From the NCBI GenBank assembly GCA_014529385.2, contig CM043969.1:74194676-74258675 (forward strand): a stretch of 64,000 nt of DNA, written 5' to 3'. The DNA comes from Adiantum capillus-veneris. Taxonomy: Eukaryota; Streptophyta; Polypodiopsida; Polypodiales; Pteridaceae. Below, one piece after another: positions 24,506 through 33,959 of the stretch; position 1 is the first letter of the stretch, and the number at the start of each line of letters is the position of its first letter. The notes beneath the pieces are model-generated. The model was not told the DNA's origin, made no database searches, and saw nothing but the letters and a program-made list of their open reading frames with translations. The translations under genes were made by a program, and so were the position numbers.

Positions 24506-24849
24506 GAGGGAATGTGATGTCCTCGAGACTGAGTGTGAAGAGGCTCAGATCCAGTGTGAATTTGTTAGAATGATAATTGAAAGGACGAAGATTCACACTA
24601 TTTCCAATGCCCCATATCAAGGATGAAGACAACACAATCTATGCTTTAGGATCTTGTGTTGCTTGTGGGAAGTGCTTGGGCTCCACCCATGTGATTGGTT
24701 CTTTCATGCTGGGCTGCAGACACCAGTACCACCCTCTCTGTTTCGCTGCCACTCTAACGAAAAAAGACATTTGTGCAAAAGTTGGATGCAATGATTGCAT
24801 CTCCAAAATGGCCAACTTGGGCTCACAAGGGACATGTTCAAAAGAGTAA
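24506..24849 (+). pseudogene. Transposon gene 1, exon 3: coiled segment and Cys/His zinc-binding domain
   Basis: After an acceptor CTGCAG the frame reads RECDVLETECEEAQ and a short helix. After a 1-nt shift near 24600 a compact Cys/His domain follows (24640-24825): CVACGKC, then CRHQYHPLCF, then ICAKVGCNDC. The spacing (CX2C, CXHX2HX2C, C and CX2C) is that of RING/PHD-type cross-brace zinc fingers, which bind proteins or chromatin or act in ubiquitin transfer. The exact class cannot be decided by eye. Several transposon families carry such fingers, so it fits element cargo or a transposition accessory protein. Confidence 0.5.
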
Positions 24850-24929
24850 GCAATTGTCCTGCTTCTTTTTTTTAGCACAATTTGGTTTTTCTTATCGTAG
24901 AATATCTATTTTTGTTCAACTATGTAGAA

Positions 24930-25345
24930 TACAAGGTCAAAGAGGAGTATACGGACAACCATGTTGCAGACAAGCACTCCAAGGCTGGACATATGTTTGA
25001 TGAGTAAATGGCAGATGGTGGTAACTTCTATGATGTGGAAATGCACGAGGTAGCTACACAAACATTTCAAGGCATGTCTAATGAAGTGCAATTAGACAAG
25101 CTAGATGAAGACAAGGACACCACCACAGGGTTTCATGAGGGAGTAGATGACCGCAAGGAAGAGCCAGACCATGAGGTGCTACCAGACCAGCGGACGTAGA
25201 CAAGGACCATCTTGACAAGGACCAATAGGATATAGACAAGGACTAGCATGTTGGAGACAAGGACCAGCAGGATGGGGGCAAGGACCAGAAGGGGGAAGTA
25301 GATGATGACAAGTAGCTACCGGAGAAGAAGGATGGTGACAAGGGA
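24930..25345 (+). pseudogene. Transposon gene 1, acidic DKD-rich tail
   Basis: From 24935 the frame is VKEEYTDNHVADKHSKAG, then 25008-25199 is acidic (EDKDTTTGFHEGVDDRKEE). A second frame, 25190-25350, carries repeated Asp-Lys-Asp units (DVDKDHLDKDQ, GDKDQQDGGKDQKG) broken by TAG codons that look like CAG decay. It is a charged, probably disordered tail; no specific function can be claimed. Confidence 0.4.
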
Positions 25346-25560
25346 TGATGACACTCCTCTAGCAGATATATTTTGTATAAAAAAGAATCTCTCTTGAGTG
25401 TGTGTGCCTAAGACCCATGCGTGCAAGATGTAATGCATGTGTTGTGCCACATTGTATTACCGACCTTATTTCATCGATTTGTTTTGAGCCAAATGTGCCT
25501 ATTACTTTCTAGTGTTTAATGAGGAACTATATGTTTTTTGTCTCTTTTGCCTATTCTTGT
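25346..25560 (+). other. Spacer between gene 1 and the FCP1-like segment; nothing seen
   Basis: AT-rich, no coding frame, no clear promoter element. Confidence 0.35.
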
Positions 25561-26283
25561 TTGTTAGGGTTCAAAGATTGGTGGTTAGATGAACCTACTG
25601 TTATAGAGTGTAATGCTCCAAAGGATCTTCCTGCATCAAAGGGCAGACTAATTATTCTTGATGTCAATGGAGTGGTCTTGAAGAGTTGGTCTAGGTTACC
25701 AAAAGATGAATGGGAACTCAAGCAAGCGTTACAAGGAATATGTGTCAATAATTTATGTATTTGTAAGGCCAGATGCCCAAGGTTTCTTGGAATTATTGGC
25801 ACCTTGAGCAAGCGTTATGATTTGGAGTTGTTGCATGAAGCCTAAGTTGATGCAAATCTTGAATAATTGCTTACCAAAAGTTATGAAGAACCCAAAATTC
25901 ATAAAAGGTAGTGTAACTTGGAGTATGTGAGTAACAAGCTGATGTGCATCCTTGTTTTGATTAAGTCTTATATGATTTCTTTGGTATGAGCAAACATATT
26001 TTCTCAGGAGGATTGTGAGATTTGGCGGAATAGTTTTAAATGTGTTCCGTACGTTGACAAGAAATTTTGGCAGAAGCCTATTTTCCTAAAGAAGTTGCAA
26101 ATAGTGTGGGAAAAACACCCACAATTCAATGCTAACAACACAATCCTTCTTGAAGACACCCGCTACAAGTCTTTGAAGAATGATTACGACAATTTCTTGT
26201 TGATCCGTTCTTTTGAGCCAAGAGTGGAGCCCGAGGGTTGCTTGTATTTCGCCGATATAGTAGAGCCTTGGTTAGTTGATTAG
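25561..26283 (+). pseudogene. FCP1/NIF-type HAD phosphatase-like fragment inside the DNA transposon
   Basis: Exon-like frame 1 (25567-25842) has KGRLIILDVNGVV, which aligns with the first motif of FCP1-type HAD phosphatases (hhhDxDx; here Asp-Val-Asn, the second Asp replaced). It is followed by ARCPRFLGIIGTLSKRYDLE, equivalent to RPGxxxFL. Frame 2 starts after a TTTCTCAG acceptor at 26007 and has KPIFLKKLQIVWEKH and NTILLEDTRYKS, matching the conserved K...LLDDSPYK region (Glu-Asp here). The family dephosphorylates proteins such as the RNA polymerase II tail; some plant members have a DLNG-type first motif. The middle, with motif II, is eroded. Likely a captured host gene fragment or an unusual transposon domain. 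Confidence 0.6.
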
Positions 26284-26900
26284 ATCAGAGATCTCTACCC
26301 ACTTGCCTATTGTAGGAAACACCCATTGTTTGATGTTGAAGATGATTTGTCCCCACTCGTTGCTGCTTATTTTGTAGAGATGGAAGGCTATTCATATTGG
26401 TTTGACTCCGCAAATATATGATGTATCCCAATTGGCTACTAATGTTCAATATCCAAATGTTAATGTTACTACCATTTATGGTAATTTTGTTATTTCCAAC
26501 TACTTGCAATGTGTATTTTTTAACTTGCTACCTTCAATTTGGTCTTCTTGGGTAGTATTTTGGTATTATACATTTTAGGCACTGCAACATTTGGTTCTAT
26601 AACTATTTGGTACTGTACAATAGCAATATACAGTACCAATTTTGGTACTTCATAGTAACATTTTTACTACTTCATGGTACCAGTTTTGGTACTTCATGGT
26701 ACCAATTTTGGTATTGTGGACATTAGCCATCAAGAGAGGATTCACTAAAATATCATGCAGGTGGGTTATAGTTGGTGCAGTACTAGTTTTGGTACTAGGT
26801 ACTGTTTATCTTTGGTGCTACAACATTTGGTTCAATAACTGTTTGGGATTGTACAGTACCAATTTTGGCACTATACAGTGCCGTGTTTGAAACTATACAT
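26284..26900 (+). repeat. Non-coding stretch rich in GGTAC motifs
   Basis: From 26580 the strings GGTACC, TTTGGTACTTCATGG and GTACAGTACC recur, the same motif bias as at 23436-24505. No gene was seen. The shared bias on both sides of the phosphatase-like segment suggests one mutational or repeat process within this transposon. Confidence 0.5.
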
Positions 26901-27156
26901 TAGGCAATGAAAAGAACATGGTTGGTTTTTTGTAATTATTCTAAGTGATTGGGATAGGGTGATTAACCCAAGTTATTCTTTGGTAATTACTATCAAAACA
27001 CAAGAACATAAACAGAGGAAACTCAAGAGAGAAACAATAAGATATTAGGCTATCAAAAGAAGTACATGGTTGATTTTTTGGTAATTAACCCAAGTACTAC
27101 AGAGATCGTAAAAGTGATCTATTGGTACTTTATGCCTCTATGTTTGGCATTATTTG
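26901..27156. other. No gene seen
   Basis: Between the GGTAC-rich stretch and the C-terminal end of the minus-strand gene. No polyadenylation signal stands out. Confidence 0.3.
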
Positions 27157-29235
27157 TTACATGATTAGTGCATCTTGATCACTCTCATCATCATATGGCA
27201 TGCTATTGTATATGTTTTCATAAATTTTTGTAGATAACCTGAATCTATTTTGGCATCCAGGGATAGGCTCCATGGGAAACCGTATTGCTCTTACAAGGTG
27301 TGAGTAGATCATAACTAGAGGTGTATGATCTAGAAGTCTGTATGTATCAAAACAGCCTTCAACTTGGCCATAATACAAGCCTTCAACTACTTTTCCCCTT
27401 CTAACAATTTTGTTGTGCCATGCATACTTTTGTGCCTTCACTGTTTGGTACATCTTTTTGGTGTTTGATCAGATAGAAATCATGTCTTTTCTTTGCTGCC
27501 TTGACTGCAAAGTTGTCACCAATTGACAACAATCCCCACAAACAGTCATAGTTTCCTTCATACATGGGGAGGTTAGAGACATTATGCATTGGCAAATCGA
27601 AATCAAAATTTTTATTTTCTTTGGCATCATCGTCTTCATCACTGCAAGGATCATCTGATTCCAGTAATGGCTGGACTATCAGTATTTCCATTCTTCTACA
27701 TGTTGTCTGTTCTTGCATCTTCTTCGTTGCGCAAAGATACATGAATCACAAAAACATGAGAGTGTCTGATATCATAGAGCACATGTATTATCCTATGAAT
27801 ATCCATCAATGCAATGAAATGATTGTGAGCATGTAATATGCTAACAATCCCATTGGACATTGCGTCACACATCATCCTTGGAAACTAGCCAAAAGCCTCT
27901 TTGTGTACTAGATCTATGCTGAAATTTTCATGCAGACTTCATAGGCTAGACATCTAGTTTCAACTCATCACATGAATGAGGGTTCTCTTTATGACTGCCC
28001 CTGCTCCACCGTGCTCGCCTTTTCCATGTCTTGATGATGAAAAGTTATGCATCATGTGCAGACCTATCAATATCGATAATACATAGCCACAAAGTAGCAA
28101 GGTCTTCGTGCTTTAAACTGAGACGTTGCACCATATGACCACACCCAATAACATCGTAAAGAATGGACTTTCTATTTCAAGCACTTGTCATGAAGAAGAA
28201 AACAATTTTGTACAAATAGAGTGTCATGCAACATATCATCAGATATGTAAAAATGGAGTGTCTTTTCAACACCATCTCCTGAGTTTCTCACATAAGTATT
28301 GTGAACAAGTATCGTAACGTGATTAGACCACCAGTGCATGGACTGTATCTCATTTTGTATTTTAAATTGTACCAAAGCAACAACATCTGATGAAAACTTG
28401 AGTAAGCACTCTTTAAATTGTTGTGCCTGCCACCAAAAAATGTTGTTATGCTTGATGAAGCTCTTAAGATGAGATGAGAATAGGTCAATAAAAGTAGAGC
28501 TTCTTATTTGTTGCACTACCAAATCCTTTCTTTTCTTCTCAGACCCATTTGCATCAACTTGCCCAGCTGAAACATCTGTGAAGATCTTCACAATGACCTC
28601 CCCACTGTCCACTGAAATCGCATCAAGACACAATGTCAACCTCTTTATGCCACATCTAGAGCAATCAAAATACCTGAGAGTCATCAAGAAGATGCATTGG
28701 ATGTTTTCTTCCAATCCTCTTCTGACATATGTCCTTTTTGTTGGGCAAAACTTGAGTTTCTGAGATTCAAAAGACATGAACTAGATCTCTTACTTCACCT
28801 TGAAAATGTTACCTTGAGGCAATTTTCTTTGACATGCACTCAATGGCAAAACTTCCTCATCATCTTTAATCTCAACATGATAACTGGCTGCAGCAATATT
28901 TCTCTGATCAACACCCAAAATACATGTTATCCTTGTATGGTTCATTTGTGTTGTGCCATCAGTATTATTCATTACCATCGTCAAAGAAGATCTCTTCAAG
29001 AAGAGCTCATTTGTTGAGTGGGGCACCTTGAGTTGGCTAACTAGGGTGTTACGATGCTAGATAGAAGAGTGCTTTCAACATTAGATGTTGATGTTTGGAG
29101 ATCCTTAAAAGTAGGATGAAGGAAGAGTTGTTGGAATAACTCTGTCTGGACACTTCTTGTAAGCCCTAGTGTTTGCGTGCACCAAAACTTTTCCATAGCT
29201 GAACAAGTCTTCTTTCTTGATTTGGCTTCATCCAT
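27157..29235 (-). pseudogene. Transposase-like protein of the DNA transposon, degenerate
   Basis: Frames on the minus strand form an ordered protein. They are: 29235-29041 (basic N terminus); 29026-28790; 28777-28172 (Cys-x-Cys segment, then IQSMHWWSNHVTILVH and HFYISDDMLHDTLFVQ); 28150-28060 (WSYGATSQFKARR); about 28000 (SSSRHGKGEHGGAGAVIKR); and 27742-27157 (acidic linker, then HDFYLIKH and a basic C-terminal domain). From memory of the type, ISDD, WSDGxxxQFK and HGKGxxDGxGxxxKR recur in uncharacterised transposon-like eukaryotic proteins, plausibly an RNase H-fold nuclease. Here the middle Asp is Tyr (SYG), and there are stops and frame shifts, so it is inactive. The family name is left open. 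Confidence 0.55.
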
Positions 29236-29585
29236 TTCTTTTTCTTTCCCTTTCTATTCTCGTTTCTTAACAACCCAATACTAATGCATAGAAGCAGTGT
29301 CCATGCTGTGAACACTTACATTCCTCTCCATAGTCAAATCCATGTTTAGGTAGCCTTGCACAGTAGTCCAATCCCTATTTGGACAGCCTTGCTCATTCAC
29401 CATGCCACAGGAGAAGTAGTTGTGAATTCCATGCCTTGAGGATTATCCATGTTTATGCAGCCCTACATATTCTCCATGATAGGAAAACCAGTTGTATTCT
29501 CTGGTCAATGTGTAAAATCCATGCTAGAAAGAGTGTGGGTAGTGGAGAGGTAAAGAGCTACAACTACAGAATCGGCTATGTTGTG

Positions 29586-29588
<3 letters not shown>
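29236..29588 (-). promoter_or_regulatory. Upstream region of the minus-strand transposon gene
   Basis: No coding frame. It holds a loose direct repeat of ATCCATG(T/C)TTA with GCAGCC or GTAGCC near 29336 and 29444. Probable promoter/5' UTR by position. Confidence 0.3.

Positions 29589-29632
<44 letters not shown>
29589..29632 (+). repeat. (GA)22 microsatellite
   Basis: Uninterrupted GA run within the right subterminal region of the DNA transposon. Confidence 0.97.
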
Positions 29633-29634
<2 letters not shown>

Positions 29635-29812
29635 ACGACCCATCTATAATCATTACATAGAACTATGTTGTTACAAAGAAAATGCTTTTTTTGACATAAA
29701 AGAATACCCCAAAAAAAGATAAAAACGAATTTCCCAATAGAGTGGATAAAAAAGACTTCCCCAAAAAAGGATACTTTTCTACCAAAAAAAGTAGTGTCCT
29801 TGATAGTGCATA

Positions 29813-29839
29813 TTGTACCACCAAACCATGCTTTCAGCC
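29813..29839 (-). repeat. Right terminal inverted repeat
   Basis: Ends ATGCTTTCAGCC; its complement begins GGCTGAAAGCATGG and pairs with 12755-12781. The preceding 120 bp is A-rich with ACCCCAAAAAAAGAT and TCCCCAAAAAAGGAT repeats. Confidence 0.8.
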
Positions 29840-29843
29840 CAGT

Positions 29844-30165
29844 AGACTATGCGTTACTAATTCACTACGTGAGAAAGTAATGTATGAATCTCATGCTCCT
29901 CCTTACGCGGGGCATAGAGGGATTCAGTCTACCATAAAAGGGATAGAAACATATTTCTATCGGCCTACCATGAAAGCAATCATACAAGAGAATGTTTCAA
30001 AATGTGTGGTATGCCAAAAGACAAAGTTTGATAGAGGGAAGCAACGTGGATTTCTTCAACCTTTGCCAATCCCTCATTCACCGTTGGAGAGCATATCCAT
30101 GGATTTTATCTTTGGATTGCCCAAGTCTATCCATGGGATACATGAATATGGATTATACATTAGGA
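29844..30165 (+). pseudogene. Ty3/gypsy pol, right half: integrase N-terminal zinc domain and start of the core
   Basis: This resumes exactly where 12754 stopped: RLCVTNSLREKVMYESH, then the H2C2 zinc-binding segment (H in GHRG, CVVCQKTKF), then LQPLPIPHSP and SMDFIFGLPKS with the first catalytic Asp. Homology to the minus-strand copy at 43320-43020 ends near 30165, and the rest of integrase is missing. Together with 11222-12754 it proves that 12755-29843 is an insertion in one older gypsy element. Confidence 0.85.
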
Positions 30166-30528
30166 GAAATATGAACCTTGCATGGGCCTTGTAAGGAATC
30201 CTAATTTTTAGGGATTAAGGCTAATGTTGTGTGGGGTTAAGGGGGCAAGGGCATTGAAGAAGATAGTTTTGAGTAGGCTTTTCTAGCCTTTGTTTTAAGA
30301 CAAATGTAGGATGTGGACCTAAGGGGTTACTTTCTCTCTCTAGCTTTTTTAAAGTGAAGGAAGTATAGGGGTGTGACCACATCAGCAAAAACGTGGGTCA
30401 CTAAGAGTCAAAATTTGACTTTTAAAAAAAAAAACATTTTTACTTATTTTTTACTTAAAACTCCCTCGCAACATATATACATATCCAAAATCATTTTTTA
30501 ATCCATTTTTTAAACCCACAAGCTTAGA
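30166..30528. other. No gene seen
   Basis: Junction between the truncated gypsy integrase and a new repeat block. The break is abrupt, so 30165 may be a deletion or insertion boundary. Confidence 0.35.
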
Positions 30529-30862
30529 AAGTCCATTTTTTTCCCCCAAGAAGTAAAAAACACTTTGTTCTCTCCTCCTCCTCCCTCCTCCCTCCTCCTC
30601 CCCAATCTCACCCTCCCCCCCCCCTCCTTCTCTCCCCTCATTTTTTTCCCCCAAGAAGTAAAAAACACTTTGTTCTCTCCTCCTCCTCCCTCCTCCCTCC
30701 TCCTCCCCAATCTCTCCCTCCCCCCCCCCCCCCCCCCCTCCTTCTCTCCCCTCATTTTTTTCCCCCAAGAAGTAAAAAACACTTTGTTCTCTCCTCCTCC
30801 TCCCTCCTCCCTCCTCCCTCCTCCTCCCCAATCTCTCCCTCCCCCCCCCCCTCCTTCTCTCC
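30529..30862 (+). repeat. Pyrimidine-rich minisatellite, about 110 bp x 3
   Basis: Three units each contain CATTTTTTTCCCCCAAGAAG, AAAAAACACTTTGTTCTC and a (CTCCTC)n/C-run tail. Long frames on both strands through it (Pro/Ser or Gly/Glu/Arg-rich) are artefacts of the repeat. Confidence 0.9.
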
Positions 30863-30935
30863 TCCCATCTTCCTCAATCTCCCTACCCCTCCCCCTCTAT
30901 CTTTTCATAATTTTCTTCCTCACGCAACAGCTTCC

Positions 30936-33895
30936 ATGGTGCTCACGGACATCAAAAATGGTTTGCTTCCACCACCACGTACTCCACACACCAAAAGCAT
31001 ACATATTCGCTTACCCACAGTGTTTGCACCGAAGACCGCTAGTGAGGTGATCAAAGGTCATCACAAGAACATCGCACCGCTTGTGAGACCAATGTTGACA
31101 TTTGCGTGGACGGCCATTTGTACCCTTACGATCCTATAAGCCGCTTCCATCCATCCTTTAATAGCCTTTCAATATTTCTTCAATTTCTTAGGAGGGGAGA
31201 AGCAGGCTTGTTAGGCTATTGCAAGCGGTTGTGTATGGGTGCAGGTGCTTCTTTGCATATGTGGATGCACGAATGTCAAGCTCTTCACCTCAAGACGACG
31301 GCATTACAAGAGAGTGTTGCCTCTTCGGAGAGGGTGGTTGAAACTCTTCAACAAAAAATCCAAGAAAAGGAGTCCCACATTAAGAAGCTTGCCAACACCA
31401 TCACATACTTGAAAGAAAGACCCCTTGGTGCAAGGGAACGCAAATGCATGTATTCATCCATTGAAACTCTTGCACATTCGGGAGGAGCATGCAAACGACG
31501 AGTGACAGCCAGAAGGTGATTTGGTCTTTACTTGAATGATGCATTCTTACTTCACACTATTTTCCAACATTTATTTTTATTGGTTGCTAGAAACTTCATC
31601 CAAGAGGCATGCGGTGGAACAAGCCAAGATGAACAAGTCAACCTTCTCACTAGCTGTCTCAGTACCCAGGATGTGATTTCTATCTTACAATCACCTGGAG
31701 GTAAGCACATTAAGGATGCAGTCACCAAGGACCTTATGCCTAAATTGAGAAATATGGTTAGGGATGATGACGTGCAACAATTCTGATGAGGCTGGAATCA
31801 GCACCAAAGCCTATCAGGCTATTTTCCAACTCCTAAAGGATGCCCTCAAAGAGCATGGCATTCTGGAAAACCTATTTCCTGTTGCTCACAAGGTCAACCT
31901 TGCAAAGAAGGCCACAAACAAAGATGTGTTCTCCCACATTGGAACATACCTACACATTGAGGAGACAATGCCAACTTCCCTTTATGCTTTGTGCGCAACA
32001 AAGACAAGGGGAAAAGGTAAGAAACAATCCATAAGACCTTTGGAGAAGGGCTTCCCTTACACAATGTGGAACAATATTTTTGTGGACCTTATAAGGCTTC
32101 AACAAGCCATGCTTAGATTTTACGAGTTACCTGAAGAAGGTGACACACTTTACTTTTTTCTTTGGTATTATTCTTATCATAGACTTTGAAGTTTAAGGTT
32201 TTGGCACTATTTATTTTGTAGTGCTTGGCACAAAGGTCGCTTTTGTGCTGAAACTCGATGAGTGTCAAATAGTGAAAGGCCGAAGGTTAGAGAGGCTAAG
32301 TGTCACTCTAATGAATGAGGCCCTTTTGCAAACCAAGCGAAAGGATTCAGTCGAGCCATCTCTCACCCCGTCTTTTAGCGTGCAATCAAAGAAAGACATT
32401 TGGTGGTTGGGTGCTATTGAGGTGTCCAAAGAGACCAATGGAGTACTTTCATGGATTTTTAAGAGAAATCCATGGATCACAGAAGTAATACACTCCCAAA
32501 TTGCAGGTCAGAAGTTGGAGGTTGAGGGTTTTGGTAGTTATGATGTGGAGTGGCACTTAGGTGGGGACTTGAAGACCATAAAGTGTTTGCTTGGCTGCAA
32601 ACAAGGGGCTTCTTCTCTCATGCCTTGTCCATTTTTCACTCGAGGGTACAAACCTAATGGACAAAAATCACATAAGAGCACTGCAAAGGTCGGTTCCATG
32701 CTTCCATGGCAAGGGCATGGAGAATAAGGGTTAGATTGTCGTGATGTCAGAGATGAAGGTAGAGAATGGGAAGCATCTATTCTGAGATGTCCCATGCTCA
32801 ATGCCCCAGACCGTGATCAAAAGGACCACGCTTGGAATCCAATCTTTCCATTTCCTTTATCGAATGTACATTTTTGTACATTACACGCATTCATGCGCAT
32901 TTTTGATAGGCTATTGAAGCTCCACATTGACTATGCTTTCACAATGGAACCATTGGAAAAGTCCCAGGAAGCGATCGAAAGAGTGGAGGTACTCTTGAAC
33001 TCCATTGGCTGTCACGGTGGAAATGTGTCTATCATTGCTGCGAAAAACACAGGGGAGGCATATGAAATTTCTCAACAAGTGTCAATGAGTAGACAAAAAG
33101 CTAAACACTTTTTTAAGAAAGTTTCCCAAGGAAAGCCAAGTCGATATGCTGCTCAAAACAGCTCCAACCAGCAGGCAGGTAACTTTTGGGAGCTTTGGAA
33201 GGAGTTATACAAAGCTACTACTAACAATGATTCAAATGGCAGCTTGCAAATAAGCGCAAGCAAGTTTGGGCACATTTTGATAAAATGGTCAAGCTTAGGG
33301 GCCTTAATAGCACAACAGAAGAACAACGCCAATCATTTCAAAAAGCCTTGGTGGATTTTACCAAGGTCTTTACCCTTTCTTGGGGTGAAAATAACATCAC
33401 ACATTACATGGTAAGCCATGTTACGTGGTGAATTTATTACAAGGGATTGTTTTTATTAAATAATGTGGATCATTTACTCATGTGAACAACATATCTTGTT
33501 TGCACATGGTGCATCTTTTATGCACAAGTATGGATTGCTTGAAATTTTTAGCACTCAAGGCATGGAGAAGTCCCATTATCGAGCAAGGGGAGTGTACTTC
33601 AAAAATGCTTGACATGGTGGTGGAATGGTGCAATCCAATTATTTGGAGGAGATGTTCAACTGGTTTTTTTGCACAACATTTTCTCGTAAGCTCACAATGG
33701 AACGTGCGCGACAATCCAAGATTGCTATTGAAGTGTGGAAATGGAGTCATCAAGAGCATAGCAACAAGTGGCAAATGTCGCAAGCTCCCGCCTAGCATGC
33801 TACATGGCGGCGATGCAGAGTGCGACAAGGATCAAAGTGGATTTTTTGCAAGTCACTACACGTGTTTTTCCAAATTAGTGTGAACAGGGCCCTTA
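30936..33895 (+). pseudogene. Second spliced transposon-type gene, degenerate
   Basis: Exon-like frames follow each other on the plus strand. They are: 30936-31084; from about 31192 a coiled coil (ALQESVASSERVVETLQQ); an intron 31517-31590; 31591-31785 and, after a stop, 31790-32128; an intron about 32130-32220 ending TTTTGTAG; then 32221-32726 and 32794-33414; then shifted frames to about 33830. Motifs seen are VAFVLKLDECQIVKGRRLE, WHLGGDLKTIKCLLG with GASSLMPCPF, VHFCTLHAFMRIFDRLLKL, and HGASFMHKYGLLE with SHYRARGVYF. From memory these recur in uncharacterised transposon-like proteins of plants and animals, plausibly a transposase. No inverted repeats were located, so the element's limits are unknown. 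Confidence 0.5.
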
Positions 33896-33901
33896 TAAAT
33901 A
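33894..33901 (+). promoter_or_regulatory. TATA box upstream of the H3-like pseudogene
   Basis: TATAAATA lies 59 bp before the ATG at 33960, a normal plant TATA-to-ATG spacing with a short leader. It suggests that the H3-like gene had its own promoter and was not merely a domain of the preceding gene. Confidence 0.5.
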
Positions 33902-33959
33902 TTGCATGCTCTCATAAACCACTCATTTCTTAAGAACATGTGAGCTCTTGCCATACAAA

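Larger units (their letters stand above)
12755..29839. mobile_element. DNA transposon with terminal inverted repeats, nested in gypsy pol and itself split by an LTR complex
   Basis: The two ends are inverted copies: GGCTGAAAG with TGGTGGTA downstream at the left, and the complement at the right (22 of 27 positions agree by eye). The flanks are the two halves of one gypsy gene, which fixes the limits: intact relatives read GGCAAT-AGACTATG, here GGCAAT before and CAGTAGACTATG after. The duplicated target is therefore 3-4 bp (CAAT versus CAGT, one difference). Removing the LTR complex at 13155-22158 and one CCCAA copy leaves about 8.1 kb. Contents are a spliced plus-strand gene, an FCP1-like segment and a minus-strand transposase-like gene. 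I do not assign a superfamily. Confidence 0.8.

Noticed and set aside
30451-31050. Pro/Ser-rich plus-strand and Gly/Glu/Arg-rich minus-strand frames of 90-161 codons
   Set aside because: Produced by the three-unit pyrimidine minisatellite.
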